Shown here piece after piece: positions 11,601 through 25,414 of a stretch of 64,000 nucleotides of DNA. Both the position numbers and the translations under genes were made by a program. Position 1 is the stretch's first letter. Each line of letters begins with the position of its first letter. The notes below the pieces were generated by a model, which did no database searches, was not told the DNA's origin, and worked only from the letters and a program-made list of their open reading frames with translations. Source of the DNA: Antitrichia curtipendula (Eukaryota; Streptophyta; Bryopsida; Hypnales; Leucodontaceae); assembly GCA_951230915.1 (NCBI GenBank), contig OX579634.1:45583570-45647569 (forward strand), written 5' to 3'.

Positions 11601-14600
11601 CACATTTGTCATTCCAACAACAATGTGAGAGAGGTAGACTAGTTCCGCACATCCCACACTATACATACTTCTTGCTGAAATATAAGCAACGTGGTTAGTA
11701 ATTACAACGGCTAACAACTTCTTATGAGAAAACAAAATCTTGCAACTCAAAAAATCACAGTGATTAAGAAATCATGATCTGGCACCTTGCTTTCTTTGTC
11801 GGCACTGGAATATGCATTGCTGTCCATTGTTGCATGCACTTGTACAATCCCGCCATCACAATTGTGTTTCTGTGCACTATTCAATTCAAATACGTTCTGC
11901 ATGATCTCTTCAAGCACAATGATATCATTGCCAATGTCATTTTTAGCCTTCTTAGAAATCATTGATTCATTGTATCATATGGGTCACTAATTTGAACATC
12001 AGCTTTGTTTGGCATGTCCACTACCAAAGTGAAAAACAAGAGTCGCTGAACTTCTTCTTCGACAACATCAACAGTTGTCAATGTATGTTTGTCAGGAGTG
12101 AACTCAATTGTTGTATCTTTATTCAGTAGAAGTGTTGATTTATTAGATGGCTTCATTGACAGTACTAGAATAGTAGTGTCTTCTAAAATAAGATTAAACT
12201 TGCTTGTAAGGTTGCTCAGGAAATCATGAATCATGCCTTTCAAATGATTGGTCGAGGTATCTACTTTCTTATGTAGTCCAACAAGAACCCCTTCTATATT
12301 AGTAACACGTGAACTCATTACTTGGACGTCTTCTACCAACCTGGCCCTGCACTGCATTTTGCTTGTTGTTGACGACAAAACTCTTTGGCAATTTTATCTA
12401 TTATTTCATCGTCTTTTGGTCTACGTCCATTCTTCATTATCTAACACAATTGCACATACATGCCATCACCACTTCCACATACTTTCTAGTCAAATGAGTT
12501 ATTGATGTAGTTGGAACTTATAAATCTCCATGTGTAAAAACTAAAGTATTTGTAAAAATATTTCTTGACATTTATGGCTTTTAGAGTGACCATATCGGGG
12601 TAAGGCAACCTAATTGTAAAAGGCAAAAGGCAAACTATTTTTACTATTTAGTGTAGGTATAGTTTAAGATTTGACATGCAACATGTGCCATTTTAGGTTT
12701 TAGAAAAATTGATGCTTCTAGCTTTGATTCATTGAACATTGAGTTGCTTAAACTTGAAGACTATGGACAACTAGATGAAAATGATAGAAGGATGAGGGGT
12801 GCCTTTTCCTGGCCATCCTGCCCCCTCAGCACGAAATACCAAAGCGTTTACGGTTTCCACTTGGCAAACCGGGTAGAGAAAATTTCAAGCCCCCACCCAA
12901 ACCGAGCTTACCCGCTTGGGAAAATTTTACTTTGAATTTCAGTCATGCTAGGAAGCCAAGCTCCTATTTGTCGTCGTTACTTGCACTCTCGAAAGCTCTT
13001 GTTTGTCATCGTCAATTGCACTCCCCCCGAGTTCATGTTTGTCTTTGTTATATGTCCTCCGTAGCTCTTGGAGGCTCTCCTTAATGCGTGCACACACTTC
13101 AACGTAGGCACGCATCCGTTCTGGTTTGGAAATTTGGTCGCAGTTTGTGCAATGTAGTAGTAGATCTACGCACATGGGTTGGAGTGAGGTCTGGTCGGCT
13201 GGGTTTGACATCGAATGGAAAAGGGTGGGCCTCCACCTTGTTGCCTGTGTTGTCACAAGCTTATGAGACATGTTGGGTGTCAAAACACCCAAAATGAAAG
13301 TTTGTGAGACACATTGTCATGTACCTTACCAAAATCTCAAATAAATTGCAAAAATGAGTCGTTTCAAAAGCAGGCAAATTAAATAACACGATAAACATAG
13401 CAAGTGGACATTTATGGCACTCCATGTAGACAATATACAAGGTACCCTAATCCACCAAGTATATTGTACTTGGATTGCTTAAGGTATAAAGAAACGCAAA
13501 GTTAGCAAATCTTGACCCACGTCAACCCGGACTACAACCCAGCTTAGGTGGGCTATACTTGACAATTATAGTATGTAATTCTCCCCCAATTCATGTGTAA
13601 GAGCATCCGTAGTGCTGCTGGTAGATTGTCCCTTTAACTGTACAAACAATGTCTTTTTGTTGGTTTTTGGACAAATGGTTACATGGCCCTTCTTCAAGAA
13701 GATTTAGAGTTTCCTAGCTCTTTCATTTTGGGGGCTTGAATTGGAAGAGGCCAATTTTGAGTATGCAATTTTGAGAATATAAATTTTGAATGCAAATTTT
13801 GTATATGTTGGCTCTGCAAGTTTGCATGAGAAATGAAATAAGGTTTTTGAAATATTGTGGCAACCATGTGTAGGGCTATATTTTAGTGTGGCATTTTTTA
13901 ACACATTTATCCTTTATTTTTTTATAGGGTTGAAATCCACCAACTTTTTTTTGAGGAAATTAGGCCTTAAAAAGGCCTTTAGAAAGACCTTGTTTGGAAC
14001 TCTAAATAATTAGAACTTGAAAATGTTCTCATTGGAAGCGCATCCAAAAGAACTAGGTGGAGGTACAAGAAAATTAAAATTTACACATTGGACAAGGACT
14101 TCAAAAGCAAGGTAAAAAACAAGAATTATAGAGGTCTTAGCAAATCATGGTTACCAAAGCAAAATTTGGCCATTGACCCTCCACATTTGCCAACAATCTT
14201 ACAATCGTGGACAAGTCATAATTTATATCCTTGTACTTTATTATTTTGACCATAAATGTCTGTTTAGATGACTTCACCTAAAACATTACAATGAAGAATG
14301 CAATTTTTCATCCATTTTAAATTTTTTATAAATTGAATACATTCTTAATGAACGATATTTCAAATTCCTTCATTTTGATGAGTTTTCTAAAGAAGAAGAA
14401 GATGCTTAGTCCATAGATCACCATGATTGTGTATTTAGCTATTTTGTTATTTGCTCTTTATGTGAGTTTTAGCCATAGAAATGAGTTTTTTGAATTTGAG
14501 TCCAATTATTGAATTGAAGCTTATGGCACGTGTAATTTCTACTCCAACTGGAAATTCAAAAATTCAAAAATTTCAATTGTTTTACACCAATATAAACTTT

Positions 14601-15028
14601 AAGCCTATAACCATGGTTTGTTGATTTTATAATTTCAGAGTGAAACAAAAACTTTGGTTTATACCATGATTTTATATGCAATAATAAACATCTATGGCAT
14701 GAGGAATGCTGCCGCATGAGCGGAGAGCGTGGATTACAAACTAAGATTTGAAAAGATTTTTAAGATCATGAAAAGGAAAACCTATTACCGTGTGAAATGA
14801 AAGATCTAAGACCATATAATAAATTGAAGCAAAAAGGGATAGGGATAATATGAACAAAACTAAATTACATTGATACAAATTGAACATATACTTATTTCTT
14901 GAATTTGTTTTGTTTAAGCATTTAATAGACTTAATAATATCAAGCAATTTATTTGGATTTTAGGGCATCCTTTACATGCGGTAATGAATATAAATTTGCA
15001 AAGACTGTAGTTTCAAGGCGGTAGTGAT
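8643..15028. other. decayed intergenic DNA of the left arm
   Basis: This long AT-rich stretch is duplicated at 34214-40600. Apart from the small ORF cluster at 11427-12378 I see no gene. Short ORFs scattered through it lack codon character, and none matches a family I know. Confidence 0.5.
11427..12378 (-). pseudogene. cluster of three abutting ORFs, possible decayed gene (left copy)
   Basis: Three minus-strand ORFs (12378-11959, 11962-11747, 11750-11427) follow each other with 4-nt overlaps, as if one frame had been broken twice by small indels. The first has heptad-like spacing in RLVEDVQVMSSRVTNIEGVL and could form a coiled coil. No catalytic motif or known domain is visible. It may be the remains of a transposon ORF. 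The right copy is at 36864-37815. Confidence 0.25.
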
Positions 15029-15970
15029 TTAACCCTTAAAGGAACAAACACTGATTTTTGACAACATAGCGATTTTGGACAGCTTACTACGACTGGAATT
15101 TTTGTTTTTGTTTTTTGTAGAAAATTTCACACAAGATGTACCCGAGGAGTAGCTTTAAGGCCCAACAATTTTCATAATTTTTGACTACGTGGTTAAAAAG
15201 TTATTGCATGATATGTCATTTTCATTGGTCAGTGGGCAGCCCGGGCAGCTGAAAAAACTTCTTTAAAAATCACTTTTTTTTTAAATTAAAAATTAAAATT
15301 GGTTCTTTAGATTTATATATACGTGGGAAGCTTTGAATCATTCCATTTGGATGAATGAGATGAAAGTTATGAGGAGTTTTAGTTTGAAGGTAGTTATGGA
15401 ATCTCTACTCTAAAATAAACTTTGAAATTATTTATTTAGCTCAATTTTCAATATTTTGGGAAAAATAAGAATATTGGATGTAGATTGTTTATTACACCAT
15501 AACAGCTGTTGGAATTAGCATTTTTCAATTCCATATTTCAATTCTTAAAAATTTAGTATTTTAAACATTTTCTACTTCTTTTTACTTACTATTTTGTCGG
15601 ATATGTTATACAGTTCCAAATGATCTGAAGTTTTTCAAGCATGTAGCCAACTTGCCTAGAAGAATGAATCCAAGGAGTAACCACCATTTTGGACATTTTT
15701 TCATAAAAATGTGACCTTGTGAAGTGCAGCTGCCCGGATTTTTGCAGGGACAAAAAAAGGATTTCTATCAATTCAAACGCTATTATCTTGCAATCTACAT
15801 GGTGGAAATTTTTGAATTTATTTCCACAACTTCTCAAACTAGTTTAATACAATATCCACTAGTTACATTTTTCCAATTTTATTTTTTTTCTAAAACTTGG
15901 TACATGTATTAGAAATACATGTTTTGGAGCGGTTTAGGTGAAAACATAGTCTTTGACCTTTAGGGGTTAA
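15029..15970. mobile_element. TTAA-flanked non-coding transposon, left-arm copy
   Basis: The element is bounded by TTAA at 15029-15032 and 15967-15970, followed inward at both ends by CCC(C/T)TAAAGG in inverted orientation. It is about 942 bp and has no long ORF. Internal landmarks shared with relatives at 48215-49153 and 51331-52252 include GCCCGGGCAGCTG, the phrase ACTTCACAAGGTCACATTT and TCCCACGTATATATAAATC. TTAA targets and CCC-starting ends are typical of the piggyBac superfamily. Confidence 0.65.
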
Positions 15971-16488
15971 GAAAATGAGGAAAGAATAATTAACAATCTA
16001 ATTGCATTAGATTAGAAGAACAAAAATCTTTTTGGAGATGAAGAGTTTAGGGAGGTAATATTTGTATTTTGAGATTTATTGTACTATATTGACGGTGAAG
16101 AAGAAGGATTCTTAATGTACAATTCAAATTTGTTTCAGAAAGTGTGGTAATGATATTATTTTAAAATGACTAAAAACTAAAAAAAATCAAACTTTCCAAT
16201 AGCTTCATTAGATTCCTTAGACCATTCCATTCAATATAAGAGTGACATTTTAAATTTTAAATTGCTATGATGAATAACATCTTCAGATTCCTGTAAAAGA
16301 CAACCAATTCAATAAATTATAAATTTCTAGAATCCAAAAATACAATTGGATTCATGTGATTGAACTTAGCCCAAACAAATGAAAACAGGAAAAATGGTGG
16401 CCCTTTTAGTCTCACCGATCAAAATCAAGGTATGAAAATAAATACAGAAAAGCATTTGTAGTACGTGATGGAGATCTCAATGTCTAGA

Positions 16489-19400
16489 CTACTCACAATC
16501 ATCATCATTGTCACAATCTGCTGCGTCATCTAGAAATTGTAAAACTCTCCGATCTCCACAAAAACTACGAGACCTACGTGTAGCAGGAGGTGCCCTCACC
16601 AAATCTTCTGCTAAATCACGAGCATAAATCGGTAATAGAAAACAATTAGGAGGACTATTCTCAATCGACTTCCATAGAGGTTGAAGAATAGAGGTCCTTG
16701 TAGAAGATGCAGTCACCCTTGAGCTGCATAGTATCAAAATATGAAGAGTATTAGTGAATTGAAGGTACTAAGAAATTAACAAGTGTTTGTGATCAAATCA
16801 ATTAAAAGAATTACATATTAAAATAATTCAAGGACTTACATACAGAATAAACTAGTAGCTTCAATTTCCGATACTTCGGAATCTGATTCATCAGTTTCAT
16901 CTGAGCTATTGCATTCTATGTCCACTCGATGCTTCTTAGAAATCAGACTTGGATTCTTAATTATAAGTGGTTGCAAGAGAGCATTGAAAATCACTGCATC
17001 TTCTTCAAATGCCACAATGTGGCGGCCGGACCTCCGACAAGCATGGATACTAGAAACTGCAACAAAAGAGATCAAATAATAAAATAAATCATTATATATG
17101 AACCTTTACATATATGAATGAAACTTCATAATCAAAGTAACAAAGTTACAAACCTATAGCAGCTGAACAGTCAAATACCATATCTCTAGGTAGTAAAAAA
17201 GATTCTATAAGAATTTGCATAAACCCAAGGTCTTTTTCTCGCAGACCACGCCAAGGAACGTTGCCATTCAAAAGTTGGGAGTCTTTAGTTATACCATTGC
17301 AAAGCATATCGCCCAAGTCGACATGAATTCCAGCAACGTCTAAACCAGGTACGAGTTGCACTTTGAAATGGGAAGGTGGAACATTTGGAAGGTTCTTTAC
17401 AAGTAGTTGAATGCCAAAACACAATGTTTGCATAAGATGAACCCATCCATCTAAAAAAATTAGTAATTTGTCTAAATAAATTTGAGTAAAAACAACATAA
17501 TACTCCAAAATAAAAGTACTACCAACAAAGACCTTGGACTCTTGGAATACCATGTGTGATGAGTCTCGAGCATTGGTTAAATGAAGACCATTGATCCCAA
17601 TCCATTTTTGATATACTTTGAAGTGAAAGGCTCAACAAAAACTCTTCAGTTGCAATTTCACTGGGGCTGCATCACAATGGAATATGAGTAGAGCTCCATC
17701 ATCAGTCAAGTGGCTACCAGCAAAATCGAAAGCCGATTTTAGAAAGTCAGTAGGAATTGTATTCCAAGGTGGAATAGCTGAAGGTGGAGAAAACACTCCT
17801 GGGACAGGCATGCCCTCGGGAATGTCCAAGATCATCAAATTAATAGCTCGAAATTGGGAAAAAACACCTTTAAATGATTTTTCTCTGTTCGCCTTGTGCT
17901 GCAAGAATAACAACATTAGATTGATAGAATAAACAAAGAAATAGAATTCGTGAAAATGATTGACAACATTGAACTTCATGATAAGAAATGCAAGAAGAAA
18001 ATTCAATATTACCTTCTCAAGGAAATCTTGAAACTCAGTCCACCCTAAAGGAAAAGACCCATGTTGAACACGGTAGCTGAGAAGACTATGGAGGGAGCCA
18101 TTGAAAATAAATGCATCCACTCCATTAGTCTCAAGGTCATCTGCTAATGGGATGGGAACATTGCCTAGAGAAAGTCGAGAAACAGTAATGTCAATGTAAG
18201 AGGAGTCCCGTTTTCGAGGAAGTCGTGATGGTGAAGCAGAAGAAGTTTGGGTGCATTCAAGACCAGAAGGACTAATACCATGCAAGTTTTTTGGCGCTTT
18301 ACCAATAGCCTTAATAGTTGCTATGGCATCTGCAGCCATAGCCTTCACGTTTGCCAACAAGCCTACTTTGAAAGCTTTGTCTGTCTTCTTTTGCTCTTCT
18401 ATTACCTTCTGAGCCTCAACCTTCACAGCAGCTCGCTTCATTTGGTTCACAGCCTTTGCTTTGTCCTTGTCGTTCATATGTGCCAAATCAACAACAACAT
18501 CATGCTCGGCAGTACCTTGTCCAACAGTTAGAGGTAATGGATCAGAGCCACCCAATCCTTTTTCTACTTGGTCAAGGGCCTTCTTCATTGTTTCTTCTTC
18601 CGCCGGGCAGAATCCACCACCACAATCAATGTACCAACCACCGGAGTGTAGATGCAGTACACCCCAAGATCGCATCAACCCCGTAGAGTACATACATTGA
18701 TCAACGCATGTCTTGTCAACCCATGACGTAAAGAATCTAGGAAGTTGAGTCCGCTGCATAGCACCTTTAGGCAACAATTTGAACATAATATACCTGAAAA
18801 TATTCAATGGAGAAAGTAAGTACGTGAAGATGGAGAACAAAAGAAAATTGAAAATAGACAACCTAGGGAAAAAACGGAATAATTGTACCTGTATAGAACT
18901 CGTTTCACAATTTGTGAAGTATAGGTGTAGGAGATGATCGCCTTAGTTCTTGAATATGAATCTTTTCTACAAAACAAAGATGAGAGACCGTGTACCCATG
19001 TGCGAATTTGCCAATATTCCACAAATTCGGCAGGAGACAGTGGAGTATTACTGAAGTTAACTTCCACTGTTAGACCTTCTTCTTTTTGTATCCTCTCATA
19101 TTCCAAGATCAATGCTTCTTCCAACTGCATTCACAAGAAGACAATATAATCAAAAACAACAAAATAGAGGATGTAGTCAAAGTCATTATTAGAAAAGATT
19201 TAATGGAATCACTAAAAAATAGCTGAAAATGTATAGCAAGGAAGGACACTTACCGATGCCCAGAAACAAGCCTTGTTCAACCAAGACTCAAACTCTTTAT
19301 TTGAGAATGCCTTGCTTGGAAAATGGGCAGCTTGTCTTGTAAGTGCTCCCGAGTTCCACCAACGTAAACATTTGATTTTGAATGAAGGTGGACCAACGGA

Positions 19401-21012
19401 AGTTGCAAGAAGTTGCAGTTTGTCCAATGTCATTTCGGGTTTAGAATTCCTGCTCCAATGCAATGTGACCTTCACAAAGAAATATGAAATTAATAGAAAT
19501 AAAAGTAAAGAAGATTGAAACTAAACATCTAGGTTGGTATAATTGATAACTACCAATAAAATTGAATGGAAGAGAGAGAATTTGGAAGTATGCACTATAC
19601 CTCTGCCAAAAAGTCATCACCTAGTGCAGGATGTGAAACTGCTAACAATTTTGAAAACTGCCCTTTGTAGCTAGTCGTCTTTAATTTCGTTGCAGATAGC
19701 ATGGCTTTGGTGATTTCTTGGTCAGTTCTTTGTAATGATGGTTCTTTTTTTGACAATTTCCGTGCAGCTGCGTCGGCAGCATCAGCAATTTCTTGCTGCA
19801 AATTACAAATGTTTTTTTATCTCAAAACTGAAATAAATTACATAACAACAAGAAGAAATCAAGTTTACAACATTGATTCTAGGAAATGAGTGACAAATTG
19901 CATGTCTCACCCGCCAAAGCAACGAAATAAAAACCTCCGTAGTCAAGGGGTACCAAGTTTTTCCCCTCGTAGGACTCTTCAGGCATTTTTTGAACTCCCA
20001 CTTGGAAAGTATATCTTTGAATGCCTCCAAACTCTGCGTTCCGGTAGCACGAATCCTATGCAATGTATGAACAAGATTTGTCTTCACGTGGTTGTTTTCT
20101 GTAGACTTGAAGTACAATTTAAAACATTAGAATAAATAGCATTCAAGAAAAGAAGACATATAGATTGCCAAATACGCTCATTCAATAAAACAAACTTACT
20201 TGTTTATATCGTGCATCGCATGTAATAGAAGTGCTGTTCTCCCAGACGGATCTAAGACAATATTATCTACAGAATAATGCCAAATCAGGTCATCCTTGGG
20301 CAATCTGTCAATGAACGCAGTCCAGGCTTGAGATCTATGATTTCCATCACAAATAAAAAACATCCTCCCAGCCAAGTTACGAAGGTGTTCATTTTCTTGA
20401 AGCATGGCATCAAACCGATCACTCTCCAATTTTTATAGTGGGCTCATTTCGTCTTTGTCCTTGGCCAATAAAGTGTGTATCACCCCTTTCTCATCACAAA
20501 TTGAAACATAGAATGCGCTTGAACCAGGTCTATAACCATGAGTGAACGATGCCTCAAGTCTCTTAATATCAGAGTCTAATGAGGGGCAAATAATGGGCAT
20601 CAGAATCATATGGCATAGTGGTATGAAAAATCGTGATTCTTCCTTTGGAGAGATTCTCATATCCTGAATACAATCTATGGAATTCACCTTCTATAGGAAA
20701 CGCAACTCATCTTCATTGCCCTTATATTTTTCAACCATATCAAAATCAGTATCGACCTCTTCCATTTCTTCAGGAGCAGAGCCACTAATTTCGTCGTCCA
20801 TAATTGCAAGACCTTGTATAAAATGGAAATGGAAAAAATTAGAAATTAAAAAGGTCCACAACATACAAACTCTAGCCAATTTTGTGAGTACTTAGGAAGA
20901 TGCTTCTTTTGACCTCGCTGTTGGAACAATCTCCTACTACCATCTCCACTTGAGAACGCAATACTCTGTCTGTTCCATCCATGGCTGTTGTAGACAAAAG
21001 GATCTTGATATC
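16489..21012 (-). pseudogene. ParB-like domain plus DNA-methyltransferase-like protein, decayed (left copy)
   Basis: This is the mirror copy of the gene described in detail at 28230-32753, read on the minus strand, with the same exons and the same three in-frame stops: 20691-20693 (TAG), 20433-20435 (TAA) and 17632-17634 (TGA). The only coding difference noticed is at 18328, giving Asp here and Glu in the right copy. Shared stops mean the gene was broken before the arms became identical, or that one arm was copied over the other afterwards. Confidence 0.6.
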
Positions 21013-22857
21013 CTGGAACCAAGATGCAAGTTCAATTAATAAAGAGCATCAACTAGCAAAATCACAATACTAATATCGCACTCAATCTGTTGGAATCATT
21101 AATGGAAAATTTTGTATTTTCCTTTTGATACCCATAGATGATAATCACTGTCAAGAAGTCTGATATCCACACTAAACTTTGTATATGATAAATGAATCAC
21201 TCCTCATATTATTCACGTTCAATGATGCATTTTAAAATCTCTACAATACCAAATCATTGTACTTAGTTTCAGCTGCACCATCCGTTCTCCACGGATGCCG
21301 TCGGCACCGATAATATCTGTAGCAAGACTAGAATGCAGCTGTAATAATAGACCATTCATAGAAATACATAGTAGAAGGTCTCCAATTCCTGATGTTATTA
21401 AGGATAATCTCCAATAGTCATCCATGTCCTGAAATTTGACTGAATTGTAAACCGCATCATTTACAAAAATTCTGATAGAAGTTAAAGCCACATGAAACAC
21501 CTACCAGCTAAAACACAAATAATAGTAGTATCTGCGAATTTGAAAAACTAAATTAGACACCAGAAGATTGAATCTGTCACCTAGCAATATCATCAAAAAA
21601 CTGATCAAAAAAGCTCAACCGTAACAAATGACCTTCAATTGCCGATGCACATAGCCACAGAAATGAAAACTCCAACTACTGAAAACACTCGAACCACAAT
21701 ATATACCCAAATGATCCTAACTATTCCCTAATTTCCTAGTTTAAAGAAAATTCTATTGCGATTCTTTAGCTAATGCAGCTGTTCTGAGTTTGGACAGAAC
21801 ATCCCGTCAGTGCCGACGGGATCCAAATTGACAAGTGGCCGTACCTGTTACTAGAAGACAAGAAAGCCTAACCTCCGTGTAGATCCCAGAGTGAATATAA
21901 TCAACGGAGAATTCTCACTGATAGGTCAATAGGAAAATCGTGAGTCTCGAACTGTTGAGATTCTAAGCTCGATCGAGAGGTTCATCAATTTGTTGAAACT
22001 GGGATTGACCGGGAGCAATGAGGAGCAATCTGCAGCTGACTTCTTCATGATATGAACACCCCGTCGATGCCGATGGCATCCAGATTGCGAAGTTGCCGCA
22101 ACTATTTTTGCAACGACAGAAATCCCAGCCTCCGTGAAAATCACAAAGTCAACAATTTCGACGGAAGTTTGCCGAATTTAGGGTCCCACAGTCTCGATTT
22201 GCTGACAATACATTCTCGACCGGGAGTTCAACCGACTGAGGAAAAACTGGATCAACTAGGATCGATTAGCAGAAATCGGCAACCAAATGGGAGCATGCGT
22301 GACTGGCAAGAAATCGATTGGGAGAAGTCGACTGGAAGAAGTCGACAGGTTCTAAGTTGAGCTAGGTATCAACTAGGATCAAATGGGAAGAATCTGCCTC
22401 GACTAGAGCAATTTGGATCTGCAATCAATAGAGTAGTTTGGATTTGCAATCGACTAGGGTTTCAGTAGGGGCGAATTGACTAGGTGAAACCTGGGAGAAA
22501 TTGACGTGCTCTACATCGACCTAAGGTTTTAGTAATCGATCAGTCCGAGCAATCTGAATGTCGGTCGCCGAATCAATCTCGAGGAATCTCAATGTCACTC
22601 AGTTCGAGCAGTCCAAATGTTGATCAAGAAAACAGTCTAGAGTAGTCCTAGCAAATCTGAATGACAAGCAGTCTAAGCAGTCTTGCATTTCAACATTTCA
22701 AGCAATGTGAATGTCGGTCACTAAAACAAGCACACAACCAAATCAGGCATCCCATGAAAACGGACAGACCTATTTGAATAGAATTCTCCGTATGAACATT
22801 TGCACGCACTTGCCAAGACGATGATCAGCTAGATTCAATAGAAGCGCAATTGGAACA
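21013..22857. other. inner end of left arm: upstream region of the pseudogene
   Basis: This region mirrors 26385-28229. It holds three short GC-rich dyads at 21294-21308, 21802-21821 and 22066-22080 (see right arm). Its innermost 450 bp contain loosely repeated GAATGTCGGTC-like and GACTAG-like phrases. No convincing coding region is seen. Confidence 0.4.
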
Positions 22858-22904
22858 GTCCTCGGCCTCGTGATAAGCTTGCCATCGCCATCACCATCGC
22901 CTCC

Positions 22905-23250
22905 CACTAAAACACTCCACCGGAACAAACTCCTCGCCAAAATAAAACCCCACCAAGACAGATACCCCAATGGAACGGACTCCACAGCGAAACAGACGCC
23001 ACACCGAGACAGACCCTACACTGAAACAAAAACCTAACAAAACAGACACCCGATCGAGTCAGACACCCCACCGACTCAGGCACCCCATGAAACAGATGCC
23101 CCACCAAATCAGACATCCTACGAAACAAAAACCCCAACGAAAACTTAACCCGACCGAATCATAAAACTTACCGAATACACAATCCACCGCAACACCTCAC
23201 CGAATAGTCCACTACCAAACACCGTACTGACCACGCACCGAACACCCCAC
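22905..23250. repeat. degenerate C/A-rich minisatellite
   Basis: Short imperfect units of roughly 15-20 bp around the theme GACACCCCACCGAAACAGA repeat along this stretch, with strong purine-pyrimidine strand bias. The boundaries are approximate. Confidence 0.6.
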
Positions 23251-23553
23251 TTCATGTGCTACCAAACCCTAACGAGAGGTGGAGTTTATCGCAACAATCA
23301 GAGTTCAGGGGATGTGGACCACCACTCTCCAACCGCGCTTATTGACAGACCGCACTAAAACAAAAGGAAGCAGCTGTCCGGCCACTCAACCAAGCAAATC
23401 CCAACAAACCTTGACAAACACAACATGTACCGGACCACCCACCGAGATGTAAGGCAGCGAGGAAATTAGGGAATCAACGGTGGATTAATGGGTCCCGGCA
23501 TAAGACAGATAGTAGCGGCAGTCCAACCGTAGAAGAAGACAAACCCCAGCAAT

Positions 23554-23779
23554 CTAAGGTGGAGGCACCTTAAAGCATCCCTGCACCCAATACCGTCAGT
23601 ATCCATAAATGGAAGTCATTTCAGAAGTTGCATGTACGTAAGCTTAACAGCACTTATGATTATTGACTAACACCATTAAGTCATGTAAGCATGACTCATA
23701 TCTGCGTTTTAGAATGACACCCCTCTAAAGATACTGACGGCATTGGGTGCAAGGACGCTTTAAGGTGCCTCCACCTTAG
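23554..23779. mobile_element. 226-bp foldback MITE in the spacer
   Basis: The two 50-bp ends are inverted copies starting CTAAGGTGGAGGCACCTTAA, with about three mismatches. The interior is about 126 bp with no coding capacity. No target-site duplication is obvious next to the ends. This is a typical MITE shape, but the superfamily is not determined. Confidence 0.75.
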
Positions 23780-25027
23780 TACCGAGCTATTGAAGATGCA
23801 GCTGCGAGTATTGTTCTTCCAGTAACCCGTTGGTACTGATGATATCCTTCTTGGCAAAGGACTACAACTGTTATGAGTCACTTAACATCATACACAAAAC
23901 TACTAATATGGTTGATGTAGACAGCTCTTCCAAAAATGAAATGAATTCAATATCTATTTGCGCATGAATGCATGAATACCTAATGTCTAAACATGTATCC
24001 TAATTGGAATACTCAACCCATGTCACTCCTTCGACACAAGCTACTTATTGAAGGATAGTAGTTAGTGTCCAAAAAAATGTCACAAATGAAAATATGAATC
24101 CCGTCCATACTAGAAGGAGCCTCTCTTTCGCGATAAGCCATTTCTTGTGTCTACCGTAAATGTACGTCTTGAGTTGGCAAAAACCTTCAATACCAAATGG
24201 CCGTTCCATCGCAAGTTGATTGTAGTTATTGTTCTAGTTTAAATTCATTGGCATGTACAAACAATTCACAGAAAAATGAGAGGCATAGACGGTCCATACC
24301 TGTGCAATATTCTCAGTCTCAAGCAATTCTTCTTGTTTTATTGGTTGGGCATTTGCCCAATAAGCAAGTGCTTGCAATTTTGTTTCCCGAATCCCGCAGC
24401 ACTTCCCTTGCTTTTGTTTTTTTCCCTTGTTGAAAGTGTTGTCCGGAAACTGATGGATAACCACTAAAGTTTATAACCCTAAACCTAATCTATTATAAAA
24501 ATATTTAAGGGACACAAAAAACTCACCATTATTTACCTTGTCCATTGGTCTTTCTTTTAGTCCTAGAACTCTACATCGATTGAGTAATTCTTCAGTTATG
24601 TGAAACATCTCAAATATTGCTTTTTAGAATATGGTTTATTGGATAATAATGCGAGCATGTGTAGTACATAATTCTTTAATTTGTTATCAACCAATATAAA
24701 ATAAATTCTCTAGCAAAATCATGCAATCTTTATATTTCGAAGCCTAGTTTAGTAAAGACAACTTGTAAAAATTTACGGAAGGACTAAACATGTATCTACT
24801 GTAATCTAGTATGATGTGTGTCCTTGTCATGTAAATGTGGTGAAATGACTTGAAAATCAAGTGAAGATCTTAAGGAAAGCACGTGCTATCGACATTTTAA
24901 GCGTGGGACACCTAAACCATAGCGTGATGTGGTTCTGTAAAACAAAATTGATACCTCCATAGACTCTAAGTTTAGTGAGCCTTTTCATATAAAAAAATCA
25001 ATTCACAAACTAATATTTGGACACAAG

Positions 25028-25414
25028 TCAAATCTGTGGAGTATGATACTCGGTGTTGTTGAAGTGCTCCCTTTCTTGGACTTTAGTAATTGAGTCTAAG
25101 ACAAAATTCTTTGTAGTAGAGCACCCTACATCCAATTTTGCAACTCCAGTACATTCAATTCCAGTGAAGATAAGCTTCTTAGTAAGGGAAGAGAGGAGTT
25201 CTGCACTTATCACTTTATAAACCTTTTGCTCTCTAGATCGATGAAGTGCCTTCTTCGTAGAATAACTTGTACTACACTTTCTCCTCCTGCTACGCTTTGA
25301 CCTCTCCAATGAAGGGGAACTATTTTCAACTCTAGACATTTGACCAGCGCATACACTTCGTGAAGTGATGAAGTGAGGACTATGTAAGAGAGGTAATCCT
25401 TTTATAGAATTCAA
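25028..25414 (-). CDS. doubtful 128-residue ORF in the spacer
   Basis: The frame encodes a small basic protein with a cluster of Arg and Lys (RSKRSRRRKC) that could serve as a nuclear signal. There is no recognisable domain and no obvious splice partner. It is the longest frame in the unique spacer, but the length alone could arise by chance. I list it only as a candidate. Confidence 0.2.
   Translation of the reverse strand: MNSIKGLPLLHSPHFITSRSVCAGQMSRVENSSPSLERSKRSRRRKCSTSYSTKKALHRSREQKVYKVISAELLSSLTKKLIFTGIECTGVAKLDVGCSTTKNFVLDSITKVQEREHFNNTEYHTPQI

Larger units (their letters stand above)
3510..22857. repeat. left arm of a giant near-identical inverted repeat
   Basis: The arm pairs base for base with 26385-45774 in opposite orientation. 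Coordinates of paired features sum to 49242 from the inner end out to the TA microsatellite, then 49280, then 49284 outside the GAGC repeat. Differences found by eye are substitutions at 6698, 6722, 6845, 7375 and 18328, a (TA)n length change, one GAGC unit, and two 1-nt homopolymer changes near 15.9-16.0 kb. The arm carries a UBA1 gene, a ParB-methyltransferase pseudogene and a TTAA transposon, all identical in order to the right arm. Both genes point away from the spacer. Confidence 0.97.
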
